Shown piece by piece: positions 1 through 11,608 of a stretch of 64,000 bases of DNA. Every line of letters begins with the position of its first letter. Position 1 is the stretch's first letter. Under the pieces are notes generated by a model that worked only from the letters and a program-made list of their open reading frames with translations, had not been told where the DNA came from and did no database searches. The stretch covers positions 54,348,686 through 54,412,685 of the forward strand of contig OZ020306.1 in NCBI GenBank assembly GCA_963971305.1, read 5' to 3'. The position numbers and the translations under genes were made by a program. This stretch comes from Arcuatula senhousia (Eukaryota; Mollusca; Bivalvia; Mytilida; Mytilidae).

Positions 1-250
1 AGGCATGACCGGTCAATGAGCCTCCTCCATGGGGATCATAGGGGTCTAACTTTTATCGGGACCTGCAACAGGGTACTTAATAGTGCGAGGAACGTGACAT
101 TTTGCCCGACACCACTATGGCATGTGGTCAGGATTTCAGGATCATAGCCTGACGTCCCCAGTATTCACAGTGACAAGGCTGCCCTAATTCAACCACCTGC
201 ACCACACATCCTGAGGTTCGGCCACATATCATTGATGGCTATTGTAGTCT
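1..250 (+). repeat. Dispersed repeat, copy 1 (mate at 34340-34560)
   Basis: The segment with gaggaacgtgacattttgcc, gcctgacg and caccac aligns with the reverse complement of 34340-34560 (aggaacgtgacattttccga, gcctgacgatcccgacattc). Probably a SINE or LINE-tail family; the family is not identified. Confidence 0.55.
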
Positions 251-345
251 TTCGGAATGCCTCTTCATTCGATAACGTGATAAAATTCTTACTTGTAGAA
301 TATATGTAAAATAAAATAATTATGTTAGTTTTATTTTGTGTTTTT

Positions 346-917
346 GTCTCGCCTGCGACGAATAGTCGCCTAAGGCGAGACAAAGGTATTACTTTCCGGC
401 GGTTGCGGCGGCGGCGTAAACTTTTTTGTAAAACTTTTGTGGACAATGAATTGCTTGAAAAGTATAATAGCTAGGTATCTGATATTTGGTATACATACAG
501 TTCAGGTTATGGTCCACGCAACTGTTACCATGCTGTGTGACCCTGACCCCATTTTCATGCTCCAGTGACTCTGTGAACTTAGGTCTATTTTTCAGGCCGT
601 ACACTTTTTTGTAAGACTTTTGTGGACAATGAATTGCAGCTAGGCATCTGATATTTGGTACACAGACAGGTCAGGTTATGGTCTACGCAACTGTAACCAT
701 ACCGTGTGACCCTGACTCCATTTTCACGCTCCAGTGACTCTATGAACGTAGGTCTTTTTTCAGGCAGTAAACTTTTTGTAATACTTGTGTGGACAATATT
801 GGTTAAAAAGTATAATAGCTAGGCATCTGATATTTGGTATACAGACACGTTTTGTGTTTATATCAAGAAATTAAAGCTTAGGTAGTTGATTTTAGTGATG
901 GTGCCGGCAGGCGAGAC
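346..917 (+). repeat. Dispersed inverted-repeat element with internal tandem units (copy 1)
   Basis: It starts gtctcgcctgcgacga and ends ggtgccggcaggcgagac, so the termini are inverted (GTCTCGCCTGC). Inside, a GC-rich ccggcggttgcggcggcggc leader precedes about three diverged tandem units (aaacttttttgtaa.., tagctaggcatctgatattt). Related copies occur at 24384-26346 and 62607-63361. Confidence 0.7.
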
Positions 918-3530
918 ATACTTTTTCTGGCCACACTTGTTATACTTATACTCAATCATGCCTGTATCCAGTCAAAACCATTGATAATATTCTCCTGAAA
1001 AGTCACTGAGCTGGTTTTGGCAATTTGGTAATATTGTTCATGTTTACCCCTGTCTTTGCTGGTGGTGGCATTGTATTTAAATTTTAAGGTTCAAACAAAT
1101 TTTCAGCCTCGAATTTCTAATAATCTGATGTTGATGAAGTTGAAAGGTTCAAGGTTAAAATTGGTCAAAAGACCAATGGTCGATGCCCAATAGAAAATAA
1201 TAAGCAAAATTTTGTAACCACATTGAAAAACAGCCAGCAGCCTTCAACAAGGCCCGTGGGCGCTGCTCGCTGTTTTGCGCTTGGCCCAAGGTCACAAAAT
1301 GATGCATGCAATTCAAACACAGTCCTGAAATAGTCAAAGAAAGACCCCTTTCTTAAACAAATTACAAAAATACATACAAAGACAACTACAAACAAAATCT
1401 TTGTCTGAGGATCCTGGCTTAGGACAGACACAAATTAATGATACGAGGTTAAACTATTTTCTTGGCCTAACCCACAACTATGGATTGATGTAAAAAAATC
1501 AATGTGTCGATAATAAATCCGGCACCACACTTTAAGCGATAAATCTTCCAATTGCATTACGATTGTAATATGCCTAGCTCCCGTCTAGACATAAAACAAG
1601 AACAAATATGTTTTCATATTAAAAATCATGCCTTAGTACAGGCACACATAAAATTGAGCATCTATAGGAAGGTGAACTTTTTATCAATAAAGATATATAG
1701 GTTCGGCTTTGCATTCTTTTTTTAAAGAAGAGGGCAAATACTTATGGATAGGGGTATAACTTGGAAACTACAGACCCGTCAATAGTTTAACGCAAACAGA
1801 AAAATATTGCATATGCATATGCATTTATTCAAAAAAAATACCAACGGTATAATAATTTCTTAAGACAGGTAATAAGGTGTGCTAAGCAAAACTAATTGAT
1901 TATGTGAGTATTGAAGTTAATTAACTTATTCGACCATTATTTTTTCTCATTGTTCATATCTGATATCCTGGGGTTTTTTTTTACTTTGAGTACTTTTCAT
2001 TGAATACGTTTTTTGTTTTATGATCTTCCATTGATTTGGTTCAAATGCTGCTGCATGATGATAGGTTACTCCTTGACAAGGAAAGAGAAATTTACGAAAG
2101 AATCAAAGAGGTACCAACATGACCAAATGAGGCATGCGACTATCAAAAGTCTGAAATGGCAAAAACAAAACCAGCAAATACGCTAGCAGCACAAAGAAAT
2201 AAACAACATGAAAACAATAACACACACGCACAAAAACGGAACAGAAATCATCAATGCGATCGCAAGTTGTAACAAGAGTAAACTCAGGTGCCCTGGAAAG
2301 TTAACTGTTATTTCGATTGTTTGCTGAAAACTGAACAAATACTTTGTCTAAAGGAAAGTTGAGCATACCGATTATTTGGTCTTTTGTTGATTTGTTCTGA
2401 TTCTTCAGACGCATGAATGACCAAGTAAGTCTTTGTATAATCGATAACAAGATAGTGAACTTTTCAAACATTTGGAATGATGCACGTTATCAAAACATGA
2501 AAAAACAAGACTGTCGATGAACACCATGTGAAATGAAGAGGAGAAAGCATACTGGCTTGGGTATATACATGTACTTAATATATGAACAAATATATAATTT
2601 AGAATTAAAACCAAAGCAAAGTAAATGTATGAATCTTCGGAAATTCAGATGTTCTATATGGTCATTTCGACAATTAATCTCATCTTCAGAGTGAACAAGG
2701 GTCTTACATGTTAGAAGTCCAAATTTATATTTGAATGTCCAATTTATACTGTGCGCCCATCTCAGATGGACAGCGTGCTTTCTCGCTCATGCAAGTTGTC
2801 TCAAGCTTCCAGTGGTTTATATTACTATGTATATTCATAAAATTTCACATTATAACGATTTCAACGGTTTATTATCTTTTCTGTTAATTTTGTTGGTTTT
2901 TTTTTATCTTTTGAGTATGTATCAACAAGGCTCTTATCTTATGTCTCTAATAAAACATCGCAGACTTTTTGAATTGGTTTCCTTTGATTTTTCAAAGAAG
3001 GGAGACAAACATTCGTACGTTTGCATTTTTTTAATTCTTGGCGTTTCAAGTTTAAAAGTACATAAAGAAACATGGTTTAAAAATAGAACGAACAGTTTTT
3101 TCTCGTTAATTCAATCAAGCAAAATAGTGTCTGATTATCATTAGAAGTCTGCAATTATCTTGTGTGTTCTGTAGAAAAAAATCGTGGTTCAGATATATAT
3201 GAAAAGATTTACCTCTTCGCTTTCATCACTTGCGATCAAAAACAAATAGCTGCAGCTGACATCACCTATCTTGAATCCAGATCAAAATTTTATTTCCTAG
3301 AACTTATTCAGGGAAATGATTTATTGAAATTAATCATCGCCGTATATCTGTAATCTCAAAAGTCTAGTTCTATTGTTCCAGCTTGAAGAACATTCTTCAC
3401 CAAACATCAATACTTTTCCTGAACACAGTAACTTTGATTCCATTGTTAATGTTCTTCATTTTCATATCGCAACGTCATTTGAATTCGACAAGTTTTTGTG
3501 TAGTTCTGTGACTTATTTTTATCGACTTTG
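918..3530. other. Intergenic, no gene recognised (apart from 1157-1437)
   Basis: AT-rich sequence with only short incidental open frames lacking recognisable motifs. I see no RNA gene or exon here. Confidence 0.5.
1157..1437 (-). repeat. Dispersed copy of the Penelope-like 3' tail
   Basis: The reverse complement aligns along its length with 15356-15655: ctgtcctaagccagga, tttaagaaaggggtct, gactatttcagg, cttgggccaagcgcaaaaca, and ttgaaggctgctggct. Open frames here are incidental. Confidence 0.7.
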
Positions 3531-3539
3531 TTCCTTTTA

Positions 3540-4280
3540 GATTATATGAACACTTTGTGGGCGCATCTCCTCTAGCACCGATGGAGTTCCGTAGTATAGT
3601 TTGTCATGATATATAGTTTATCATATTGCAATGCCATTATGATTCCACAATTTTAAAAGTAATTGGACTAATTCCACTTTGTTCATTCTAAGGTCATAGC
3701 ACCAACTTGTAGGAGCAACTCCTCTAAGTCAGGACTGTTGAATGGATTTTGCTGAAATTTTGTATAATTCCTTATCATGATATGTATTTGATCATTTTTA
3801 TTATTTGAACTGTTTTATTCAATAAATTTGATATGAAAACTGTCAGATATGCAAGTTTATAAACTATTGTCAAAAGACAGGTACAGTGTATTCCATTGTG
3901 TTGGTCCAGTGCTGAGGCATATGTATACCAAGTTTTATTATACCTCCGCTTCAATATTAATAAGGTATTTATTGATAGGGGTGTTTGTCCGACCACCGAT
4001 CTCCTTAGATATTAGTCTCTATCGCTTATCCGCAACTCCTCTAAACCTTTCAATGAGCTTTCACGAAACTTTGACAGATGCTCCTATTTAAAAATTTGAT
4101 TGTTTTGAAGTTTTGGGGGTATCTCATAGAAAACATGGACTATGCCATAAGACAACAAGGGGTACCCATCTCTTATTTGCAACTCCTGCTGAACCCCTTA
4201 ATAAATTTACATGAATTTCGGATCGCTCCATTGGTACATCTACATTTTCTTTTGACATTATATGTAGCTATTCACATTTA
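3540..4280. repeat. Diverged tandem repeat region
   Basis: A phrase like gcaactcctctaa / gcatctcctctag followed by ..tttcatgaaatt-type sequence recurs near 3565, 3714, 4030 and 4180. Spacing is irregular and the copies are old. Confidence 0.45.
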
Positions 4281-4293
4281 TTGGATTTGAATC

Positions 4294-4640
4294 ATATTTA
4301 TTAATAATAATTCTTTATTGCAAAATTACACCCATAAGGGTCAAGCAATACATAGAGTAACAAACGTACAACATATAAACAGTTTCAAAAACACATTAAC
4401 ATCACATAAGAGAAAAAAATCAAGTAGAATTAAACATTAGCTGACATGGACCTGTTTTTCAATTCTAATGACTGTTGAATAACGTAACACAGATCAGCCG
4501 ATAACTCATTTGTCGGGACTAATAGAAATTTTATTTTATCAATAGGGCTTAAATTGGGGAATTGGTTGTTATAGTTATTTTTTATGTTATTGAAAAACAG
4601 ATTTCGTAGATTATCGTTGTATGTTTTTAATAGTATTTAA
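4294..4640 (-). pseudogene. LINE C-terminal fragment with 3' UTR and (ATT)n tail
   Basis: On the minus strand, about 64 open codons (KTYNDNLRNLFFNNIKNNYN ... ADLCYVIQQSLELKNRSMSA) end at a stop near 4436. Then comes a short UTR with GCAATAAAG and an attattatta tail at 4294-4312. The protein end resembles that of the LINE at 8347 (..FIDRSLELRK). The short tail and 5' truncation are typical of LINE insertion. Confidence 0.6.
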
Positions 4641-4649
4641 GAATTTTAG

Positions 4650-4790
4650 TCTTGGGCCAATGCAAGACAGCGAGCAGCGACCTCTGGTCATGTTGAAGTC
4701 TGCTGGCTGTTATCTATTGTGATTTTTTTTTCAATTGCCGTTTCTTTGTGTTGGATGTGTCGCGTACACTTATTCCACATCTCATTGTAG
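4650..4790 (+). repeat. Dispersed copy of the Penelope-like 3' tail (short)
   Basis: It shares gggccaatgcaagacagcga, tgttgaagtctgctggct and tgtcgcgtacacttattcca with 15356-15655. Only the last half of the tail is present. Confidence 0.65.
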
Positions 4791-4864
4791 CCTTTTATAT
4801 ACGAGACAATCTTAATAAAATTAAAAGTAATGTAAAAAAACAAACTATTTTAAAACTGATTATC

Positions 4865-5046
4865 TCACACTTTTTGTGTAAATCGAACTCAAACTCGAGT
4901 TGTAACTCGATTATTGCCATGACAATTACTGTTTTGAGTGAGCTAAAAACATTAAAAAACTCGAACTTTAAACTTGAACTCAAGTCTTAACTCGAACTTT
5001 AACTCGAACTCTAACTCTGACTCGAACTCGAACTCGAACTCGAATA
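4865..5046. repeat. Simple repeat (AACTCG)n, imperfect
   Basis: Repeats of aactcg / aactct, cleanest at 4985-5045 (cgaactcgaactcgaactcg). Confidence 0.9.
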
Positions 5047-5570
5047 CTACCTACGCACAGTCTATACATTTACCTACGTTTTTTTACAATTTTTAACCAT
5101 CGCATTAAACGTGATGAGTTTTTATTCTGCATTTTGTAGCATAAAATGCTCATTAAATTTTACGCATTTGTCATTCTCAAGGGACAGTTATAAACGGATG
5201 CTGTCAACGATAGTAAATGATATCTTAATTTGATATTTGCATAAAGACAAATGAATATTAATTCAGAATGATAACACGCAGTAAATTGTTCCCATATGGA
5301 AATAATAGAAATTATCACGCTCATCGGACTTAATGATATATAAACTTCCATGGATAGCAGAATAATTCTGTCACCTAGACTAATTTTATAAATTGTTTTG
5401 ATATTATCAGTGAAATTATGTAAAGAGGTAGGTTTCAAACTTAATGGTTTTTAGGGTAAAGTGGTTAATAAAAATGTAAGGGTATGCATGAAAAAAATTA
5501 GGTAGTATATATAAGAAAACAAGAAAAGTATTTGAAACAATTTGGCCTTACAATCAGTGATTAGTTCTAT
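5047..5570. other. Intergenic, nothing recognised
   Basis: AT-rich sequence; small open frames have no features of real genes. Confidence 0.5.
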
Positions 5571-5574
5571 TAAA

Positions 5575-5707
5575 GCGTGTTTAACGCCCTTCATCGACGC
5601 ACCTGGGCCATGTAGGGCGGTCAGATTTAATGATGGAGGAGACCGGGCTGAGTACCCGGAGGAAACAACCGACCTTGGGCGGGTAACTAACAAACCTAAT
5701 CACATAC
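5575..5707 (+). repeat. Short dispersed repeat (SINE-like), copy 1
   Basis: It shares gttaacgccctt-like sequence, ggcggtcag, taatg(a/g)tggag, ccggagtacc-like and accgaccttgggc with the reverse complement of 7720-7842. Such units are widespread in molluscs; I see no clear A/B box. Confidence 0.6.
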
Positions 5708-6329
5708 AGTTTGGGAATCTATTAAGCAAACCTGTGCCTTGTTATCAACAGATATCTACAATATTGGTTTTAAATTATCTTATACTGCGTGTTTTAGACA
5801 GATAAAAACGTGATTAACCTGATATTAGATTAATTTCTTTCGTCAGTTTCATCGCTTGCGATAAAAAACAACGAATCAGCAGTTTAACTTTTTGATGAAA
5901 TACATCAATCGACAAATTCAAAATATGAATTAGAGTTGGTAGTATTCAAGATCTATTATAAATACTTCAATTTCAATTTCTTGAACGATATTTCCTTCTT
6001 TTTAATGTTTTTGCCACATTTTTTTCCCGTGAAAAGTCAGAACCAACGCTACATCTTCACCTATTTAGGCTTGCTCTTAATTGGTCGGACGTTAGAATTT
6101 TGTTTTTGTAGTAAAATGTTCCATTTAACATGTTTTAACATGATTTTCATTCTACATAAGTCATGAACTCTTTCAACAATATTTATCTGGTTAGATTTTT
6201 TATGGTCTCGATTCGTAGTCCAAATCTTTTATATCATTAATTTTCTTTTTAAATAAATCTTTGAAAGTCTAGGTAGCATTCTCTTGGAAGTTTTTTTGTA
6301 TTAGTTGCGAATGCCAATCAACAAAGCAA

Positions 6330-6895
6330 AACAAGTCAGACATTGAAGACGTTCATGAATTCACATAACTGGGGAGTGTCATCAGAACAACAGGTGACTC
6401 TGATGAAGACATAACCGCAAGAAAAAAAAGAAAGCACAACAGGCTTTTGCTATCTTGAAGCAAAGTTCTGAGAACAAATACCAAACTGAGAATTAAGTCC
6501 ATCCTTCTCTATGGATCAGAAACCTGGATATTAAATCCAGACACTAAGAAAACCTTGCAGGTCTTTCTAAATAGGTGCCTTCGAAACATCCTAGGAATCA
6601 AGTTGCCAAACAAGATAAAAAATGAAGATCTATGGAAAAGAACAAGAGCCTATTAAAAGAACAATTACAGAAAGACGTTGGCGATGGATTGGTCACACAT
6701 TGAGAAAGAGCAACAACAATGTGACCAAGCAGGTTCTTGACTGGCCGACAAAAGAACGCTTGGCGTAGGAACCATCTGACCTACAGGAGATTGTCAAAAC
6801 ATGGGGAGAGGCAAAAACAACAGCCAAAGACAGGAAGAAATGGAAAGCAGCAGTGGTCGCCGTAGGTCCCCCATGAGACGAAGTGGATTAAGTCT
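6330..6895 (+). pseudogene. Fragment of a LINE endonuclease-reverse transcriptase, C-terminal part
   Basis: Translating across frameshifts gives DSDEDITARKKRKAQQAFAI, then LLYGSETW, a C-terminal [30 protein letters not shown] and [15 protein letters not shown]. These are the conserved end of a LINE polyprotein (the ...LYGSETW... and ..WIGH.LR... blocks). At least three frame breaks are visible, so it is inactive. No other domains are present. Confidence 0.75.
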
Positions 6896-7719
6896 AAAGT
6901 TAATCTATAGTTTGATTAAATGAAAACGACATAATAGTCAGGAAAAAATGTACAATAGTCTTAATAGCTTCGTCATTTGAATTTTTGTGACTAACACTAA
7001 CTTACCAAAACCATATTGTTATGAATTCCCTGACAAGATTTTCGGTTCCCTCTTGGCACCATTTGCTAACATGGTCCTAAATAAAAGATGCTAGTCTGTC
7101 AGCAGGAACAAAAACAATTGTCCCCTGTGTTGGAAGACTTATATCTGTTCTAGATCTCTTTGAAGAGTTCTATTACACACACACATACATTATACACATA
7201 CGACCGTTGAAGCGTTTTCCCCTTATCTGTTTATAATCAAATTTAACTTTTCAAATAATCTTCATTTCTGAAGTTATGTACAATGTAACTGTAAATTCTA
7301 TCAAGAGAATGTTCCTTAAATCTCAAAAAGGGATTAAAAATATCGTTGTTTCATGTGCATCCAATCGCAATATGACCAGCAGCACCTGTACAATTGTTGT
7401 ACTGAGATGATCACCTTTATATCCCTATTATGTCTCACAGCCGTGTTGTGTTTTGTATTACTACCGGATCCTAATATCGCAATGGAAGAGGGAGTTTTTG
7501 CTACTATAAAATCTGATTTAACACACCATTTCTTTCGAAATAATACCTGTTACAAGTCAGGAGCATTGCAATCTGCAATTTCTCCGATATGTCTGTCTTG
7601 TTTTGTCTTTTCTCAGGGACAATTGATATTAATCCTCCAAGTTTGGTATTTTTGTTGTTACCATTATAAAACACCAAGCTACAATAAATGGATTACTATT
7701 CAAGACATTTCTCCACCTA

Positions 7720-7842
7720 TATGTGATCAGGTTTGTCAGTTACCTGCCCAAGGTCGGTAGTGTCCTCCAGGTACTCCGGTTTTCTCCACCATTAAAACTG
7801 ACCGCCATATTTGGCCAAGATGCGACGAAAAGGGCGTTAACC
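7720..7842 (-). repeat. Short dispersed repeat (SINE-like), copy 2
   Basis: Reverse-complement mate of 5575-5707, including actaccgaccttgggcaggt and ggtggagaaaaccggagtac. Confidence 0.6.
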
Positions 7843-8189
7843 CTCCCCCCACACACAAGGACTTAGATAAAAACACGTACGCACACTTCGTCACACAAAG
7901 ACAATAGGGATATCTTTTATTCAACGCTTTGTTATTGGTTTTTATTTCAATATCACCAAAAAAATCAAATCAAAACAAACTTATGAACAATTTACGAACA
8001 ATAAAGGTACACTGGTTATACAAAAAAACAGCGAACATACAAAGTACAAAAAAGGCATTTTTTCTGCAATTTTCGTTCATGTTGATTTGCAATTAAAAAA
8101 AAGTGACACATCTTCGATGGTCAAATAGTATTGCATGATTTGTATTTTTTTTTTTTCTTTCCATTGTTTTTTTCTGATATCTTCTCGGT

Positions 8190-9905
8190 TAATAACTTTA
8201 TTATTACTGCAACTGGAGACTAGTACAGTCATGGCATACAGTATAAAACAATGACATTGACATACATGAATAATAACACATTGACATAGAGAATATGAAA
8301 TAAACATATAGTTAGTAATATAAACATTTTATATTTAATATTGGATCTAACTATTGTCTCCCTTCCTCAGTTCTAATGACCGATCTATAAAAAAGACAAC
8401 AATCCCAATTTCTTCAGGTGTTGACGTGTTTAGAATTTTTATTAGTTTTTCATTATTGTTAATAAGATCAAAATTTGGATACCAATTTAAAAGGTTTCTA
8501 AGAAATGTATCCCTTTCTTTTTTATTTATTATACAATCTAAAAAGAAATGTTGCTCATCATCTAAAGCATTACAGGTTTCACATAGTCCCAAATGTCTGG
8601 GAATTTTTAGATATCTACCAGTTTCAATAAATAATTGATGGTCACTAATTCTAAACTTTGTTATGTTTTGACGTACTTTTTTATTTGGATGTTTTAAGTA
8701 AAACTCCATTTTATTTTTTGTTACTTTAATACTTTTATATAAGAACAACTTATTGTCTTCTGTTAAATTTTCTATTTTGCTAATAGTTATTTTTTTATAA
8801 TATTCAGTCACATTGTCTTTAATTATTTTTTTAACATGACCTAATTTCTTTATTGGATCCCAGTTTGCTAACTGATGTTTTTGTATATTATTTTCTTCCA
8901 AAATATTTTTTGCAAAAGTGTTCCAAGAATATGTTCCCTCAACATCAAGCTTTTCTGTCAGTTGAAAAGCTTCCTTTAGTATTGGATTAATATTATTGCT
9001 ATAGAGTCTAGCAAGATATGATATGGCTTGTATTTTTACAAAGGATTCAACAGGAAGTCTATCAAGTTCAGCTCTAGTTGCTAAATTTGAGGAACTTCTC
9101 TTAGTTCCAAGTGTATTTTACAAAAACTTAGATGTAGCTTCTCAATAGGTGTTTTATCTATAAACGTATTTGGATCTACCTCTAAATTGTTCTTGTGAGC
9201 TCTAAGTTTGGCTCTATAATATTTCAAATAATGGTCATGAAGCTTATTTCAGCATTATAAGTTAAAATAGGATGAATGAGTGTATCAAATATATTGCATG
9301 AAACTTTCACAGGAATTTGACTTAAGTCTGATGTGTACCCCTTTACAGTAAAAAGTACTTTTCTGGCCTTATTTGTCATATCCACAGTACTGTTTATTAG
9401 ACTACCATTGCTATTTATTAAGCATCCCAGGTATCTAAATTCCTTTACGTTCTGAATAGGAATATTTTTATACTCTGTGAATGAAGTTGGTATATTTACA
9501 GGTTTATTTTGAAAAATCATAGTTTTAGTTTTACTGGCATTTACAGTTAATTGCCATTTATCACAATATTCTGAGAGATTTTTTAAACTATTTTGCAGGC
9601 CTTCTTTACTCTCTGATAGAATGATAAGGTCATCTGCCAACAGTAAGCTTCCAAGTTTTGAATTTTATAGTGTTAAAGGTTCACAAGTAGCTTTAGAAAA
9701 CATGTCACTTAAGTCATTAATAAAAATGTTAAATAAAGTGGGTCTAATAGAGTCTCCTTGTCTCACTCCTTTATCTATTTTGAATGGACTTGAAATAAGG
9801 TTTTGGTGTTTTAAAGAGCCCAAGGTATTCTTAAACTGATTTTTAATTATATTGTACATATTTTGTCCAATTCCCAGGTTTTTAAGCTTATAAAGAAATA
9901 GACGA
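8190..9905 (-). pseudogene. Decayed LINE (non-LTR) reverse transcriptase
   Basis: Frames in order on the minus strand: 9859-9665 (FKIDKGVRQGDSIRPTLFNI), 9640-9224 (LADDLIIL, KWQLTVNASKTKTMIFQNKP, FRYLGCLINSNG) and 8901-8347. The last has a C-terminal Zn-binding pattern CETCNALDDEQHFFLDC. Stops and frameshifts separate them. The catalytic box is LLADD in place of YADD. A 3' UTR with AATAAAG ends near 8190. The 5' endonuclease part is missing. It lies downstream of the receptor gene on the same strand. Family resembles Jockey/I-type LINEs, but I cannot fix the clade. Confidence 0.8.
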
Positions 9906-9982
9906 TCTAGATTAAGTCAATCTTGATTTGCATATTATTAAATGAACTTTCTAAACATTTAAACTTCTTAGATTCGAAAATT

Positions 9983-11608
9983 TTATATAGCGGAAGTGCT
10001 AGTCAGTTCTGATGTATAACTCCGCATCCGAGAACTATTTCTGCTCGAATATTTTGTCTTAAGTGATTTATGTTGATTCTTGTATAATTCCAATACTCGC
10101 TTATTGCAAACATATGACATAAAAATAAATAGTCCTTGGAGAGCATTCAGTATTGCAACAATTATAGAAAAAGCTGATTCTGGCACGAAAGCATCGATCA
10201 GTTGAAACCCCCATGAAATTCCAGTTATAACAAATAACTTAAAATACACAATGAAATGAACTTTGTTTGTTTTCATGTCTGAGTCCTGCTCCACCGTAGG
10301 TGTTCTGGCAATTGTTATCGATGTAAACAAGAAATAAAATATGTTTAAAAGAATAACTAACCCTATTGGACATATAAATGTAACGAGAAATGCGATTTGG
10401 TGATTTATAAAGCACGTGGGATATCCATAACCAATAGAATGTTTTGTAACACTTATGTTGATGATGATATTTAAGGCTACAATTAAAGCCGGAACTCCAA
10501 ATGAAAATATCAAGTATTGAATTAATATTGTCTTTTCGGATTTCTGGAATCGAGTTTTACTAGTAAAAACCCGAAACATATGAAACGAACAAACATTTAA
10601 ACATGCAAAAGTAGATATCCAAAAATAATGCAGAATTATGCCAAGCAGTTTACAGCCATTTTGTGATTCCATTCCAAATGCAATAAACAAAAATGAAAAA
10701 TTAGCAAAAAACATAGTAAAGACTAAACACATGTTATTTTTACCCGGCAGCGATCTTAATTGTCTAAATAAACAATACGTAATAAAAGTAATTAGTAAAC
10801 AAGCAAGAGAAACACACAGGCATGCCATTGTAATGATGTTCCAAACATTTAAGTTTTTCTTAGGGTTTTGAGACAGTTTTTCCAGTTTAAGAGCTTCAAA
10901 ACGGTCGATGCAAATCCGCCCTTTTTGCCCGGAAATCAGCATGTAATTTTCGGATGTAAGTTGAATATCGTCCACAATAACACGCATTTTACCATCGTTT
11001 TCATCTATTTCGTAGTCTTCTCTTTTCAGTTCAATTTGTTTGCAAGATAGTAATTCGCTAACATGAGAATGAACAAATTTCTTCGCTTCCAAGTCTGAGA
11101 CTACATCTTGTAAATAACATCGTTCTGTGAACTTCAATTTGGATATGGTGCTTGGAATATCGAATGATTCAGCATGCAGTTCATTTGTGAAAACAAAAGT
11201 AGAGTTTTCAAACGTTACGTTAAAAGAACTTGTTGACAATTCTATCAGCCTTTCCTCTACACTTGACCGATTGACCCCTTCTTGTATGAAAAACTTAAAG
11301 TAGATATCAATCATGACCTTTGTTCCTGACACTAGTTTTGAATTTTTTGAACAATATTGATTTGATAGTATAAGTTTTGATTCCAATTCTATTTCCCGCG
11401 TGTCCTTAAGTTGTTCATGAAGCAGCTCAGTAAAATTGTTGGTTATTTGCATGTGAAAGTCTTCGGTGTTATTTACGTCTGTCGTTATCTCACTCTTCGT
11501 TCTGAATGCCAGGATGTATCCTAGATTGAAGGACACCGGAAGTAGCGGGAGACACTGTAAGTCCACTAGTATTCTACCGGGGTAGCAAACGATATCTCTG
11601 CATTCATT
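9983..11608 (-). CDS. 7TM receptor exon 2: stalk, seven transmembrane helices and tail
   Basis: There are 541 codons starting NECRDIVCYPGR after the acceptor at 11609. A Ser/Thr/Asn-rich stalk of about 250 residues comes first. The seven helices run from IITMACLCVSLACLLITFI through FANFSFLFIAFG, IILHYFWISTFACLNVCSFH, IFSFGVPALIVALNIIINI, FLVTFICPIGLVILLNIFYF and FKLFVITGISWGFQLIDAF to ALQGLFIFMSYVC. The Cys of GCKLLG before TM3, the FGVPA of TM4 and the NALQGLFIF of TM7 are class B2/methuselah hallmarks. I see no clear GPS cleavage motif (HL|S/T). The cytoplasmic tail is short, Ser/Thr/Arg-rich and ends STSAI. No intron interrupts the 7TM region, unlike many vertebrate adhesion receptors. Confidence 0.88.
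   Translation of the reverse strand, partial: NECRDIVCYPGRILVDLQCLPLLPVSFNLGYILAFRTKSEITTDVNNTEDFHMQITNNFTELLHEQLKDTREIELESKLILSNQYCSKNSKLVSGTKVMIDIYFKFFIQEGVNRSSVEERLIELSTSSFNVTFENSTFVFTNELHAESFDIPSTISKLKFTERCYLQDVVSDLEAKKFVHSHVSELLSCKQIELKREDYEIDENDGKMRVIVDDIQLTSENYMLISGQKGRICIDRFEALKLEKLSQNPKKNLNVWNIITMACLCVSLACLLITFITYCLFRQLRSLPGKNNMCLVFTMFFANFSFLFIAFGMESQNGCKLLGIILHYFWISTFACLNVCSFHMFRVFTSKTRFQKSEKTILIQYLIFSFGVPALIVALNIIINISVTKHSIGYGYPTCFINHQIAFLVTFICPIGLVILLNIFYFLFTSITIARTPTVEQDSDMKTNKVHFIVYFKLFVITGISWGFQLIDAFVPESAFSIIVAILNALQGLFIFMSYVCNKRVLELYKNQHKSLKTKYSSRNSSRMRSYTSELTSTSAI

Noticed and set aside
2731..3144. 137-codon open frame
   Set aside because: No recognisable domain, AT-rich hydrophobic/basic composition typical of chance frames, no splice or homolog support.
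7353..7760. 135-codon open frame
   Set aside because: No domain; its end runs into the SINE-like repeat at 7720-7842.
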